In this document: one piece after another, positions 1-12,900 of the stretch | Position numbering within the stretch: the first letter of the stretch is position 1 | How the letters are laid out: every line of letters begins with the position of its first letter | Assembly: GCF_001649575.2 (NCBI RefSeq) | Contig: NC_051430.1 | Span: 17,046,810 to 17,110,809 of the forward strand | DNA from: Kryptolebias marmoratus | Lineage: Eukaryota; Chordata; Actinopteri; Cyprinodontiformes; Rivulidae | Direction: 5' to 3' | Length of the DNA stretch: 64,000 bases | Notes under the pieces: model-generated | Seen by the model: only the letters and a program-made list of their open reading frames with translations | The model's database searches: none | Told to the model about the DNA's origin: nothing | Program-made: the position numbers and the translations under genes

Positions 1-820
1 AAATTACTCATTTATTTAGGGACAGCAGAGGTGACCACCCACCCAGACCCCCTAGGGGTGTTTCTACACTGTTGTTTCTTTTTTTTGGTGGTGGTCTTTT
101 CCTTTTCCCAAGCTACAGCGGAGCACAGGTGCTGTCCATCTGTGTGTCTGTTTGGTGGCCCTGCCCCCGAGTGGCTGCCTTCTGGTTGAAAGTGGGGAAT
201 GAAGGACCCATACCAGTCCACGCCTGCCAAACACAGCCTCACTCAAACCCTCATCACCTCTAAATTGGTCTTAACATGGGGACCTGTGCTTATCTTTTAA
301 CCCCTCAGGCTTGTTTTCTGTTTCCTCTCTATCTCTGCTGCTGGGGGAATCATCTTTGAAGCAAGGACATCAGTCTAAACAACACAGTCGCACGTTGTAA
401 TTAGACATTTTTCTGTCAGGTGAAGGGAATCTTCAGCAGCTACAACCATTGCAGAAAACATACACTTATATACTGTTTTAGAAACATGCCATTTGTGGAA
501 AAAAATTGTTTTCGTTTTGCCTTTGTCTACTTATTTACATTTTGCAATGTTGAAGGTATTGATTTTCAAGCACCCAACCAACACTCATTAGGCGATCCAG
601 TGCAGCCTTACAGCATGTTCCTCATCAGTTTGTTTGCCTGATCACTTGACAAGGCATAGGGGTATGAGGCAGAGGAGAGTATGTCATGAAAGAGTCACCA
701 GAGCTTACTTAAACAATTGACTCTCCCTGCATTCGTCATCTGCATCTCATCCAAATATTTACACTGTCTGTGCGCCATGTTTGTTGAGACTAAAATAAGT
801 GAGAAAGCAACCTATCTTAC
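1..820. other. vcan intron, left edge
   Basis: No coding exon is recognisable. I looked specifically for the third lectin exon and the CCP exon and did not find them. A T-rich tract occurs at 73-90. Nothing else stands out. Confidence 0.7.
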
Positions 821-903
821 CACGGGGTTGCCATCAGTCCATCGGAAGTCACTGTCAAACATCTTATCATTTAGGCCAATCCACTGGTAGTCCTGTCCCA
901 GAC
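821..903 (-). CDS. vcan: vcan C-type lectin domain, exon 2 of 3
   Basis: This 83-bp exon (phase 1 in, 0 out) encodes [14 protein letters not shown] and [16 protein letters not shown] and RWTDG are the lectican lectin signature. The next exon, expected to carry the EDCVV...WNDVPC calcium-site strand, is not found between 1 and 820 and must lie beyond the left edge. Confidence 0.97.
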
Positions 904-3900
904 CTGAAATGCAGTTGAAAATAAAAAATGTCAGATTACATTTCTTCTTTTGACATACATACTTTTCCAGATAGTTCAGAAACAGAAAGTACAAGGGAAC
1001 GATAAAAATAACAGTGATATTTTTAATGCCTTTAAATTTCTCTGCACTTACATGGCTTTATCAGAGAACTTGTTTTGTTTCAGTTTAATCATGCAAGGCG
1101 ATTATCATGAAGGAACACAAAGGCATGTTCTTGTACCCATTAGTGATTATCCAGTGCAGTCTATAACTTACGGTTGATATACTGTTGCTCCTCGTGGGAA
1201 AGGACGCTGCTGAGATGAGCACCCTGAACGCGGCAGTCTCGCTCTGCAGAGTCCCAGGATTTCCTCTGCGGGAAGTGCTTGTAGCAGTGTCCCTGAAACT
1301 TGTGCCAGCCGTAGTCACATGTTTCTGTGTCTGAAGCAAGAGAGAAAAAGATGAAATGGAATTATGCATGATTTATATCGTGGTAAAACATCAACATACA
1401 TGAAATACAGTACAAACTGTAAACCTTTATTAGTTTTTACTTCCATCCAATTGTCCAATTGCCTTTTTAACACTTTAACATTTCTGACATCAACTAATCT
1501 GGGTAAAGTGGCCCTTCAGGCCTGCAGTTATCTCTGTTGCTGTTCGTAGATAAAGGCAAAAAAGGGGAAATGAGTCCAGTTAGGTGAGAAAACTTTTCAA
1601 AGTCTAACTAGTGTCTTGAAGTGATTTTACAAAGTAAGCAATCCTAATGACAAAATTAAAATGACAGCTCAGAGTCAAACAAAAGAGTGAACTAATGCAG
1701 CATGATATGCTGATGTGGAGTCTCACTCATCCAGGACATGCTAAATCCAAACAAGGTTAAAAAGCAAAAACAACTGGACTTCTCTTCTGTTTCTGAAGAC
1801 ATTTCGCTTCTCATCCGAGGACTTTTATCGTTTTGATAAGTTGTTTTGGCTTTTTAACCTGTTTGGGGTAATGCAGCATGATAGTTGTAAACAAGTTCAA
1901 CTGAATTATTTTGTTCAGAAAAATAATAAAAAACACAAAATAAACTTTCTCATTTTTTGAAATATCAATTAGGAGGAGAACAAAAACAATTTAAGCGTGA
2001 ATAACAACAATGTAATAAATGTGGTAAACAGGTACAAAATGTACAAATTAAGTTTAGTTGGAACATAAATAGCCTATGTATGTATGTATGCATGCATGTT
2101 TTTTTCTCCCTTTCCACGTTTTATCCTTAGCAAACTAAATAACAAAACCAGGAGTGGAAACTTGTTCTGGGTTGTTCCTCTTTATACTAGTTTTCCCCTT
2201 CTTTTCACTTGGCAAAATGTGTACACAATATGGGTGGGATTCCCTGATGAGTGATTCAAACTAAAATCTAGGGTGTAGACCAGTTGAGAGCAAACAGCCA
2301 AGACCTATGTTGCCTCAATATCATACTCAAACGTGGACAAACATGAACATCCAGCTAGTGTGAAGAGATTTCAAAACAATTTTTAGGTCTCACTAACAAA
2401 GACAGGAAACGAAAGATGTGACATGAGGAGTAGCAGACCCTAAAGCGTGTTTCGGTGCTGTCAAAAAGCCTTCTATTTGCTTGGGAAGGTTGCTAAGTGA
2501 GTAAAATGAATAGGAGAATAGGATCAACAATGTTTTCTTTTCCCCCTTGGCATAGGAAAAACTTTTACGTGAGCAAAAGAAATAATTCTAAAAATGTTTT
2601 GCCACTACATTGTTTAAAGCAACACTTCATTATTTTCAATTGTATCATTCGTTATTTTTGTTGATAAATATGAGGATATGATATATGAGTAATTTTAAGA
2701 TGATAATTGCTAAGGCTGTTTTTGTGAAGTATAAAAAAAGGAAAATTGGTAACAGAGTTGCGTGGGTGCTTGCTGCAACCTCAGATGCTCTGCTCACTCT
2801 GACACTAAAAAGATCTGATCTGGGGAAAGAGAGTGCAGGTTCATCAAGTACAACTTGATGCACAAACGTCACATTGATCTTGCAAGAACACAGCTTGTTG
2901 ATTGCTTACTATCAAATGAAGTGTAAAAACATTACGTGCAGAAACAGTGTACACTGTCTCAAAGATCTAATGTCAGTGTGTTTCTGACTGTACCAGCTGA
3001 TTTTTTGTTTTTTTAACAACAACAACAACAATTATACTTATACTTACATACATATCAGGGCTTATTTCCCTTTTTTTCTTTCTTCCTTCATTTAAGTAAA
3101 ACCTTTTAAATTTAAGTTGTTTTATTATACAGCCTGCATCACCGGTATCTAAAATGCTTTTTGTTGTTTATTTCTGGAATAGCTATAGTTTCACCAAAAC
3201 AAACCCCTGTCTCAGTGTTGTGTAGTCTGACTTAGTAATGCAGATGTATTCCCCAACCTTTATGCATTTTACTTTCCTTTTTTTCCTTGACCTCTTGATA
3301 TTTTCCATCAAAATCAAGAAAAAGTGTTTAGGATGCTTTTTATTTTTCCTCTGACTCTTTGACCACACTTTTATTCTACACTTTACACCATGACAATCTG
3401 TCAACATTAGTGTATTCAGACAATATGTCAACCGTCTTGTGTCTGAAACCTAAGAACCTAAAGGTACCTAAAGAAGCACTCTTGAATTAACTAAAGTCTT
3501 ACCTTCCTCACAATACAGCCCAGCGTAGCTTGGAAGACACACACATGTAAAAGAAGTCAGCCCATCAATACATGTGCCTCCATTGCGGCATGGGTTTGAG
3601 TGACACTCATCAATCTCTTTATAGGGAACACATTAAAAAAAGAAAATGTTACGAACTAACCTGCAAGAAATAATTAGTAAAAGGTACGTGAGAGGATAAT
3701 CCTACCTGTTTCACACTGAGGACCAGTGTAACCAGGGGCACAGCTACATGAACAGACGCTGCCGCTCTTGTAGCAAGATCCTCCATTCAGACAAATGTTC
3801 TCTTTGCAAGCATAAATTTCTGTTGGAAAAAAAAAATAACTTGAGAAAAATATATTCTGAGTTTTCTTTTTACTTTATTTTAATAGAGGTCATTAAAACC

Positions 3901-6900
3901 AACATACCAGGAATTTCCACAGTCTCGCCAACAACCGTGTGCCCCAAATCCAGTCCTAAAGCAGCCTGGGTTGTTGTTTCTTCCTTTCCTGTTACTGGTG
4001 CACTACCATTAAAGGGTGGATATGTTGGTAAGTCACTATGGTTCCCAACTTTCCTAGAAAATGACGTAGGCGTGGTGGATAAAGATGTAGCTTGGGCTGA
4101 TGACGGGGTAGTATACTCTGCCTGGGTTGTTGTGGAAGTTTCGTTGTCACTTCTAATTCTAATTATCTCCATCTTCGAAGACGCTGTTGCATTTTCCTTG
4201 AATACAGTCTGGATTTCATCGGGGGACAGAGTCTTTTCTTTTACTCTGTCGCTCTCTGGTATCTTTGTAGTTATCTGCTCTCCAGATACACTATCAGAGA
4301 TGTCTGACTCACTTTCTGTGGTTGTGGTAGAGACAAATGGCAATTTAGTTGTGGATGATAGAAACTTAGATGTAATGTTTTTAACCTCATCCCAGTCTTC
4401 AGTAACGGTGCTTGTTGTGATCATGCTTGTGACTGAGATGCTTTCTGATCCAATCTCAGAACTAGAAACAAGACTCGTTGCTACAACAGAGGTAACTGGT
4501 GTCACTGAAGGTGGCTTAGTTGTCATTTCTTTTGAGCTACTTTCAATATTGTCCAATGATGGGGAAGCAGGCTCACTTTTAATGGTTTGGGGAACAGGCT
4601 CTGTTGAAAAATTACTCACAGAGTCTGTTCTTGGCTTTATGGTTTCACTGTAGTGAGGAACTGATTCAATCATGACAGGAGATGGATCAACAATGTCAAA
4701 ATAGTCACTTGGGAAGACTATTTTTTGGCCATTTGTATCAGAAGATAACGAAATCCTTGGTTGAATTGTGTCATTCGATTTCAAACCAGCTTGAACAACT
4801 ACTGGTTCTGTAATCAGATTTTTTTCATGACTTGCAGACACAGGGTAAGTTGAGGTCAATGAATCCTGAGAGGAAAGGTCAGTCTGAGGGCGGTGTGTTA
4901 GTGTGATCTCTGACCTCACTTGTTCAACTGACTCCTGGGAAGTTGCCACAAGGTACAAAGGGGAAACAGTTGTGTGAAATTGGACTGTATTTTCAGGCTC
5001 CACAGAAGCTGAGATGACCTTTGAAGTGGGTTCAAAGGAAGTGTGCATCATTGTTGTTTCACGTTTCTCTGTGCTAAAAAAGGATGAGTCTGTACTCTTT
5101 ATAGTACCTAAGGATGCACTTTCATGAGTTGTTGAACCATCACCTGAATCATCTTCTCCCTTATAAACTGAGATTGCATCTAATGAGTGAACAGTAGTAT
5201 TCAAATCTGGCTTGGCAGGTTTGGCTGGTTCGGCTGGCTTTTCAGTTATTTGAGTGGAAAATGTTACTGATTCCATTAATAAAGGCTGAGGGGTTGATGA
5301 TAATACAGGTGAAATCAGGGAACTGTCATCAGGGTGGACCTCTGGATATGTTGTTGTACTCTCAGTTTTGTAACTTGAAAATGCTTCAGAGCCAGCATTA
5401 TCATCGGCATATTGGAACTGGGTTGTATTTGACACATATGTATTATTCATAAAAGAACGTATGTTTGGTCTAACTGTAGCAGTCATAGAATCTGTTTCAC
5501 CCTCATCTGTTGCCACAATATATTCACCCTGGGATTTTGTGGTCATTTCAATGAAGCCTGCTCCACTTGTTGATGCTTTAAAAGTGACTGGTTCTGGGGT
5601 TGATAAATCCACAAAGGGGTGAGTAGACATTGTTGGCGTTTCTAGGGTAGTTTCATCCGTGTATCCAGATGTTTCATCTCCCGAGTACTCTGTATAACCT
5701 GAGCCACTGCTTTCAAAATCAGTTGTTAATGGTGTCACCACCTTAGTTCTGGAAGTAAATCTGTAAGCATCTGTGGGTACACTTGTCATGAACTCAGGTG
5801 AGGATTGGGTTGATGAATCTACAACGGGCTGAAATGCAGTCTGAGTCAATGTTGCCTGGCTTACATCTGTTGTTGTGGGGATTATGACAATGCTCCAGGT
5901 TTGGCGGAAAGCATCAGTTGGCACTGATGTTGGATGCTCTGTACTATCAGTAGCTGATATTATTATGCTGGAATATGAGAAAGCTTTAGAAGATGTCGTC
6001 TGTCTGCTGGACATCTCAGTGGTGTATTCAACTGAGCCTGCCTTTTCTCTTGTTGCGGACACTGAGCTTTCCTCTGATCTAACGGAAGATTCCTCACTTT
6101 CAGTTGTCGCAAGTGTCTTCTGCGTTTCAGGAGANNNNNNNNNNNNNNNNNNNNNNNNNNNNNNNNNNNNNNNNNNNNNNNNNNNNNNNNNNNNNNNNNN
6201 NNNNNNNNNNNNNNNNNNNNNNNNNNNNNNNNNNCTGGAGTAATGGCAGAAGATGTTTCAGTCTCATAAGAAATAGGGGACGATGTAGGCACTGCGCTCT
6301 GATCTGTGTGAACACTGTCATAATCCTGAACTGTCGATGCTGTTGTCTTCTCTGTGCTGAACAATGAGAAAGCTTTAGAAGATGTCGTCTGTTTGCTGGA
6401 CATCTCAGTGGTGTATTCAACTGAGCCTGCCTTTTCTCTTGTTGCGGACACTGAGTTTTCCTCTGATCTAACGGAAGATTTTGTTGCATTCACGTTTTGG
6501 CCTGCTAATTCTGTTGTAAGTAATTCTTTGTCAGATGATTTCTGGTTGAAAAACTGATTTACTGAAGCCATTGTTGTCTTGATCAATTCAAAAGCACTGT
6601 ATAAAGTGGAAGCTGGTGTTGTTGTCCCATCTTGTTTCTTCTCTTCGTCTGTAGTTGTGGTATTGTAAGTTTTTTCTGTTCCATTAGTAGCAGGATTAAA
6701 TTTACTAGTTGGTGATGTGTTTTCCCCATCGGCATCCTTCAGTGAGAGAGTCGAGACAGCGTGTAATGTAGTCTCAGCAAAGTGTTTTGAAGTTGTGGTT
6801 TTTGTTGCTTCCGTGGTTTCAGCTTTATCTCTGTGTGTATAAAGTTTGGTTGAAGAAGATAAAGGGGTTGTGTCCTCAGCCATCAATGTTTTAATCTTTT

Positions 6901-9900
6901 CTGAGTCACTTTTCACAGACATGGGAGTCCTCCCAATCTCATCTAAGTGTTCATATCCAGATGTGGTGCTGACAGAGGTTTTCGTTTGGTTCTCTGTTGT
7001 TTTAGAGATCAATTGTTTATTTGGCATTACTGTATGAACAAAGTCAGTTGTTTTTATTGCATCTGGGTCAGTTTTCTGTGTCACATTTGATGAGGCCTTG
7101 TCCTCCACTGTAGATGATGAAATAAAGGTTGAGTGAACTGCAGCTGGGGTTTCTGTAGATGTTACTGTTGCTGTAAGTTTCTCTACAGATTCAAAGGAGT
7201 GACAATCAAACAGATCAAACAAGTTAAACTCAAAACACAGTGTTTATTTCATCATTAGCATCAAGAGTTGCCACATTGGGGTAAAAAAGGAAAGAATACC
7301 TTTGGTGCTTTTTTCTGATTCTTCTCTTTGAGACTGGGAATCTTGTGGTGGTAAAACCTGTTCAGCTGCAAAGAATAAAATGAGAAAAGGAAATCAGTCC
7401 ACGATAAGAAGGCACAATTTCATTTGCACACATGTACATGCTCTACAATCTGTCCGATAAGCACATCAATATAATTTTAGATAACAGCCAAGCATACGTA
7501 CAACCATTAAAAAGCTAAACATTACATGCTGTTTTCTATTGCTACTATAGGGTTTTACATGACCACAACACTGTTCTGTTTACTCTTGATATACATGAAA
7601 AAAAGAGGATATTAATACATTAATTAATTATTATTACTAATTAATATATATTAAAAATAACTCTTGGTGATCTCATAGAGAAACTTTGGCTAAAATACAT
7701 TTTCTTTTTCTTTTTCTTGAAAAGAACTGAAAATTTGAACAACACAGATATTGGTTTTACAGATAATAAAAAATCTGCCACTGTGAACAATTACAGCAAT
7801 ACCCCATATACTGGGGTGCGACTGTTGGAGACTCATTGGTGACTCAAAATTTTGAAAAAATTATGAGAAAATATGTCAGTTTTCCTTTGTCTCATTTCTC
7901 ATAGCACACCCCGTATATTATGATAAATTAGTCATTTCTGCATTCTCTAATTTATATTTTTTAAATGCCAAGAGCCGACACATATTTTAGATAAAGTAAA
8001 AGATGAACTGACAAAAACATTTCTACTTTAAACACCTAAACTGTCTTTACACCTGTGAAGCTCACTCTGTAAACTACTTTCTAGGAATTACGTTACTGAA
8101 TAGGTAACGAAATGAAAAATAATGATCAAATTTATAAAAATGTTATCCCAGCTATAAAAAAAATCTACATTTTTGGCAGGTCTTGTATGATTTCACAAAA
8201 AGAAATAGTAATAACTCAGAAAAACAAACATTGCAAATAAATCTCTCCAGAAAATCACTTTGGCCAAGCTGGCGTGTGAACTCAGTTCAAGCCATAATAC
8301 AAAGATTTATACTGTAGCTTGATATGAAAAGAAAACATTTTCAAAAGGCCACTTGAACAATGATGAAAGTTATTACTCTTATAATTTGTAAAATAAATGA
8401 CATGTGAAGAAGAATGCCTTTAGACTGTAACAAACAGCAGGCTGATCACAATTTTTTTGTTTGTTTTTAAATGGTTTAGTCTGTCAACAACGTTAAATAA
8501 ATGTCAAAATTTAGTTTTTCCATAAGTGTTCAGTATAATTTAGTGTTATTTTCTAATTCATTTCAAACATAAACAACATGATGCGCAGCACATCGAGCAA
8601 AAATGGAGTCACACAAATTTTAACCTTCGGAAATTTAAATGTCTCTTAAATAACAATGAACCTGAAATTATTTGTCCAATCCTTTGTTATAGTCTACGCT
8701 TTCGATTCCTGGAGTAACTTCAATTGTCAGCTGTCTGCTCTTAAATTCATTTCTTACAAAGAAGCTGTGCTGCAAAACTTACATCCACCTCCTTAAGTTG
8801 TCTGGAGGGTAGCAATTCATGTCTTTTAAAAATAAGATCTCAAAATAAACCATAAAAGTTAAAAATGTTTTTGAATAAAAGGTAACCAAGTCTTTTTTTC
8901 ACTATAGAGTAGGGAAAAAATTGACAAGGAACATGAAAATCTGCACATCCTGCTAACTCTTAAAGTATCTAGTGCTTTTGACAAAGCTCAAGAATTTGCA
9001 TAGAGCAGGAGAAAAAAAAAAGAGCCAACTTTGATCATAAACTTAACAGAGAGGTCCTGCATTCCCTGAACTGTTTACCAGTGTTTGCATTAGGGACACG
9101 GAAAGAGGAGGAAAAGGCTATTCACATACGATAACTCAAAACCCTTTAATATACAAAACTTAACAACCTCTTCCTCCTTCACTCTCCCTCTCTGTCTCTC
9201 TGGCTCTGCCCTCAGCCTCTGCTTCCCACAAATGACAGTATGGAAAGATTATTGGTTGCAACAGATAACACCTGCAGCCGCTCAGCGCTGCAGAAAGACA
9301 CCTGTTACAATCCTAAGTCAGGCTTGGGAACAGAGGCAATTTACCTGCCTTACTGACCCATTCAAACACATACTTGTCTCACAGCTAAACACACACATAC
9401 AAAAAAAGTCCTGGAGGTCTTTCCTCTGGTCCCTAATCACCATCAAAGGAAACACCAACAGACCTTTTTTTGACCCCTATTACGTGCACTCTATGAATGT
9501 ATGTATATCTAGTGTGAAAAAAGTCTTTACACCTTATAAATGTCTTCTGTTTCTGCTCTTTGTTACTCTTACACATTTCAGTTCACCAAACAAATGTTTC
9601 CATCAGACAAAGATAACCTGAGCAAATATTAAATGCAGTTTTTAAGTGATCATTTCATTTATTAAAAGAGGGGAAAAAAGCTATCCATCAATTACAGCAA
9701 GTCATCCAGGTCCTGAAGCTAACACCATCACATTGCCACCACCATGTTTACCTGCTGGTACGATGTTCTATTTCTAAAATGCAGTGTTAGTGTTATACCA
9801 GATGTAACAGGACGCACACCTTACAAAAAGTTTTTTTCTCTCTCTCTTGTCAGTTCACAAAATATTTCCCCGAAAGTCTTGGGAATCATCAAAATGTTTT

Positions 9901-12900
9901 TTGGCAAATGTGATACAGGCCTTTGTGTTCTTTTTGCTCAGCAGAGGTTTTGGCTTTGGGACTCTCCCATGGTACCAATATTTGCCCTTTGTTGCTTTTT
10001 TATTGAGGCATAATGAGAATATAATGGCACAATGACAATACAAACAGCCTTTTGTCTTGCAACTGGTTTTATCTTTAAAAATAATGTAATGAAAAATTAT
10101 TATTAGCATTTTTTTTATTTGATTTCTTGAGATCATCTGAGGACTTCTCCCTTGATGCTTTATGGCAAACTTTGGGAACAATGGCTTAAGCTGCATCCAC
10201 ATTAGGTTGTAATACACTGATAATGAAGATAACTGTAAAGTATTTTAGGTCAATATCTGTAAAACTGACTGAGTTATCATCAGTTCTGTGTTTGCTGAGG
10301 ACGATTATCTGTGACAGCCAGAAGTTAATGAGTTGAGGACGTACATCCAGTAATTACTTTCTGAAAGTTCTATTAAAATCGACACAATGATTCATGAGAT
10401 ATCTTGCTAAAGCTACAGATGAACAAATGGACACACAAACAAGGGGTAAAACATTAGTTTGGGAGATAAAAACTTTAAAAATGGATTGTTTCAGGTAGTG
10501 TTCCTGTTTTATGTTGTCATGTACATAATGCACAGATTTTACAATCTTGTCAAGAAAACAAGTGAGTTTATTTCCCGAAATGTTCAGTTATGGAGGTCCT
10601 TCTGCCAAACCTTAGCAGAGTTATTGTTAAATTGCAAGAATGTGCTGATGGTTTTCTGAGTTATTTTGTGACATTTGTGTTTGACATGCCTCTGAGGATC
10701 AATAACTCAACACGTCACAATCTGTCAAATAAACACTTGGTAAACAGTGAATTTAACTGTCAACACTTAATCAGACACAGATGTGCACAATTCACAATAA
10801 CACAACAAGCTTTTGAGCAACACTAAGAATTAATTTACCAAGCTTTTTTTTTTCCTTCTTCTTCTTCATCACACTCTGATACTAGAGAGCGCTTTGTTAC
10901 CACGCAGTCAGACGGCACACACTTCTCCCAATGCCACAAGATTTTCCACAAGCTTTTCTCACACATACTGGGAGAGGGCAGAAAAGTGATGCACAGTGTC
11001 TCAGCTGATCAGCAGTAAACAGAGCTATAATCACCTGCTTTGGTCAGAAAGCCTCCAGCTGTAGTGAAAAAAAAGGGGCGCGTCTGTGAGTCAGCAATGA
11101 CATCACCTCATGAGGTGGTGTCCAGTCTGAGCTACAGACAGGCATCTGTGTTTACTATGGCAGCCTGCCAACACTCTCATGTTACAGCCAGGCTGGCTGT
11201 CAGTCGGCTGGTAATGTACAGTTAATAGACACCAAATACACAAGGAAGTGTGTCTTTCACATACTGTACTGCAATATAGTATATACCTTTGGCATCTAAA
11301 CTAAAACCTGCTCACTCAGGCAGGCTTCTCACCTACAGCTCTTTGTTTTATGGGTTTTTTTTCCTATATGACCAATTTGTGCACCTGGATCCTTTCCACC
11401 AACTCAGAAAATCCCAGCTGCTCTTCTAAGAACAAAAATACATGACCATGGCAAAGTCTGCAGCTCAAATGTAGCCCAAGTTCTACTTATGTTTGCATGT
11501 GAGATCACACGTACAGCAATAGAGCCCATAAAGCGAAGCGCCATAAAGTGCAATGACGACATTGAACTGCTCTTTGTAGGTGCTATATGCTGGCTCCAAA
11601 AAGTCCCCTCCTCGACCTGCCTCTCATTTAATGAATATAAACTTTACTTTAGACCTGTTAAAAGTATTCATTGCAAACTATGAAATCAAACATAAAAAAG
11701 GTTATCCTGAATTCTATCAAATGGTGCAGTTAAAAGAGTTTACCTCAGCAGTTTTACAGATACAGCATATTGATATGCAATTCTGAAATGTGTGCACTCC
11801 ATGTAAATGAAGCACTCAGCTAACGATCACATGGAAGCTTGAGTTATGTGACTGACCTACATCAGACTGGCTGTACGCTGTGCAGGTCAACAAATATAGT
11901 GGAATTGGACAAGCTTAGAACCATGAGAAAAAACAAAACATTTAGGTGGAAATATAAGAGTGAATCTGCTGCTAAACGCAAAAGAAAAGAGAGAGAACAA
12001 GTAGGACAACAGTCAAAATAAATATCCGGGATCAAGGAGGACAATGGAGCGCTATAAAGACAGAGCTCGGCCTTCAAACACACACAGCTTTTGTGAAACT
12101 CCTAGACTAGTAAGTTTACCGTTCCAGCCTGATCTGTACTTTTAACTGTGGACTTTACTCAACATGTCTGATCGCAAATATGAACTAACACATCAAAAAT
12201 GTCAGACTTCAGATCCCAAACAGCGCTTCCATGGATGTCACCATTGTTGACCTGTTCTCAGTCACTTTAGCTGTTTCCTTTGGTAAACAAATACACGCAG
12301 TAGCTGGTAACAGTTCACAAGTTTTGCTTAAATTATTTTATTTAAAGACAAATTAACTACCAATATGAGAAAATAATTGTGCGGAGTACCCTTAAAATGA
12401 GTGTTGGAAGTTAAATGAGTACTTTATTAATGAAACTTGAAGCCTTCCAGGAGTCGTTGATGTCTCCTCTGTTGCAAACACGCAGAGTGTTTAATGTGAA
12501 GGCAATGTTATTAGATATTAAAACAGATTTATGATTTCATGGTTACCTGTCATTTACTCTCAGGGTGTTGAGTTGGAAGACTCCATATTATGAGTCATGA
12601 AATTTTCCCTTACATTCATTATGCATGTAAAAATTTACCAAGCCCAGACTCAAATTCAAAAGGAGTTACACAAACTAAGAAGACATGGCTTCTTAGAACA
12701 AACAGAAGCATCATTTTCCACACTCTTGAGCACAACAGGGAGCTTCTCTGAGTCCATTCACCTTTGATTATACTGAATGTGCAGCTAATTAAATAGTTTA
12801 GCATTTAAAATCTCTGCACGCTAATAACAAAAATAAATAAAATTATAACCATGAATATAAGACAGAATGTCACAAGAGGAGTGCCAGCAATCTACAGTGT

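Noticed and set aside
1..820. Expected third C-type lectin exon and CCP exon of vcan
   Set aside because: Searched for the lectin EDC/WNDVPC and CCP cysteine patterns on the minus strand and did not find them. They must lie outside the window.
3748..4653. 301-codon open frame on the plus strand
   Set aside because: It is the antisense of the vcan GAG-beta and EGF 1 exons. The open frame follows from the skewed Ser/Thr-rich composition of the coding strand, and its product resembles no known protein.
5875..6489. Open frames running through the N gap at 6135-6234
   Set aside because: They depend on translating N as unknown residues across a gap of arbitrary length, so the joined frames are artefacts.
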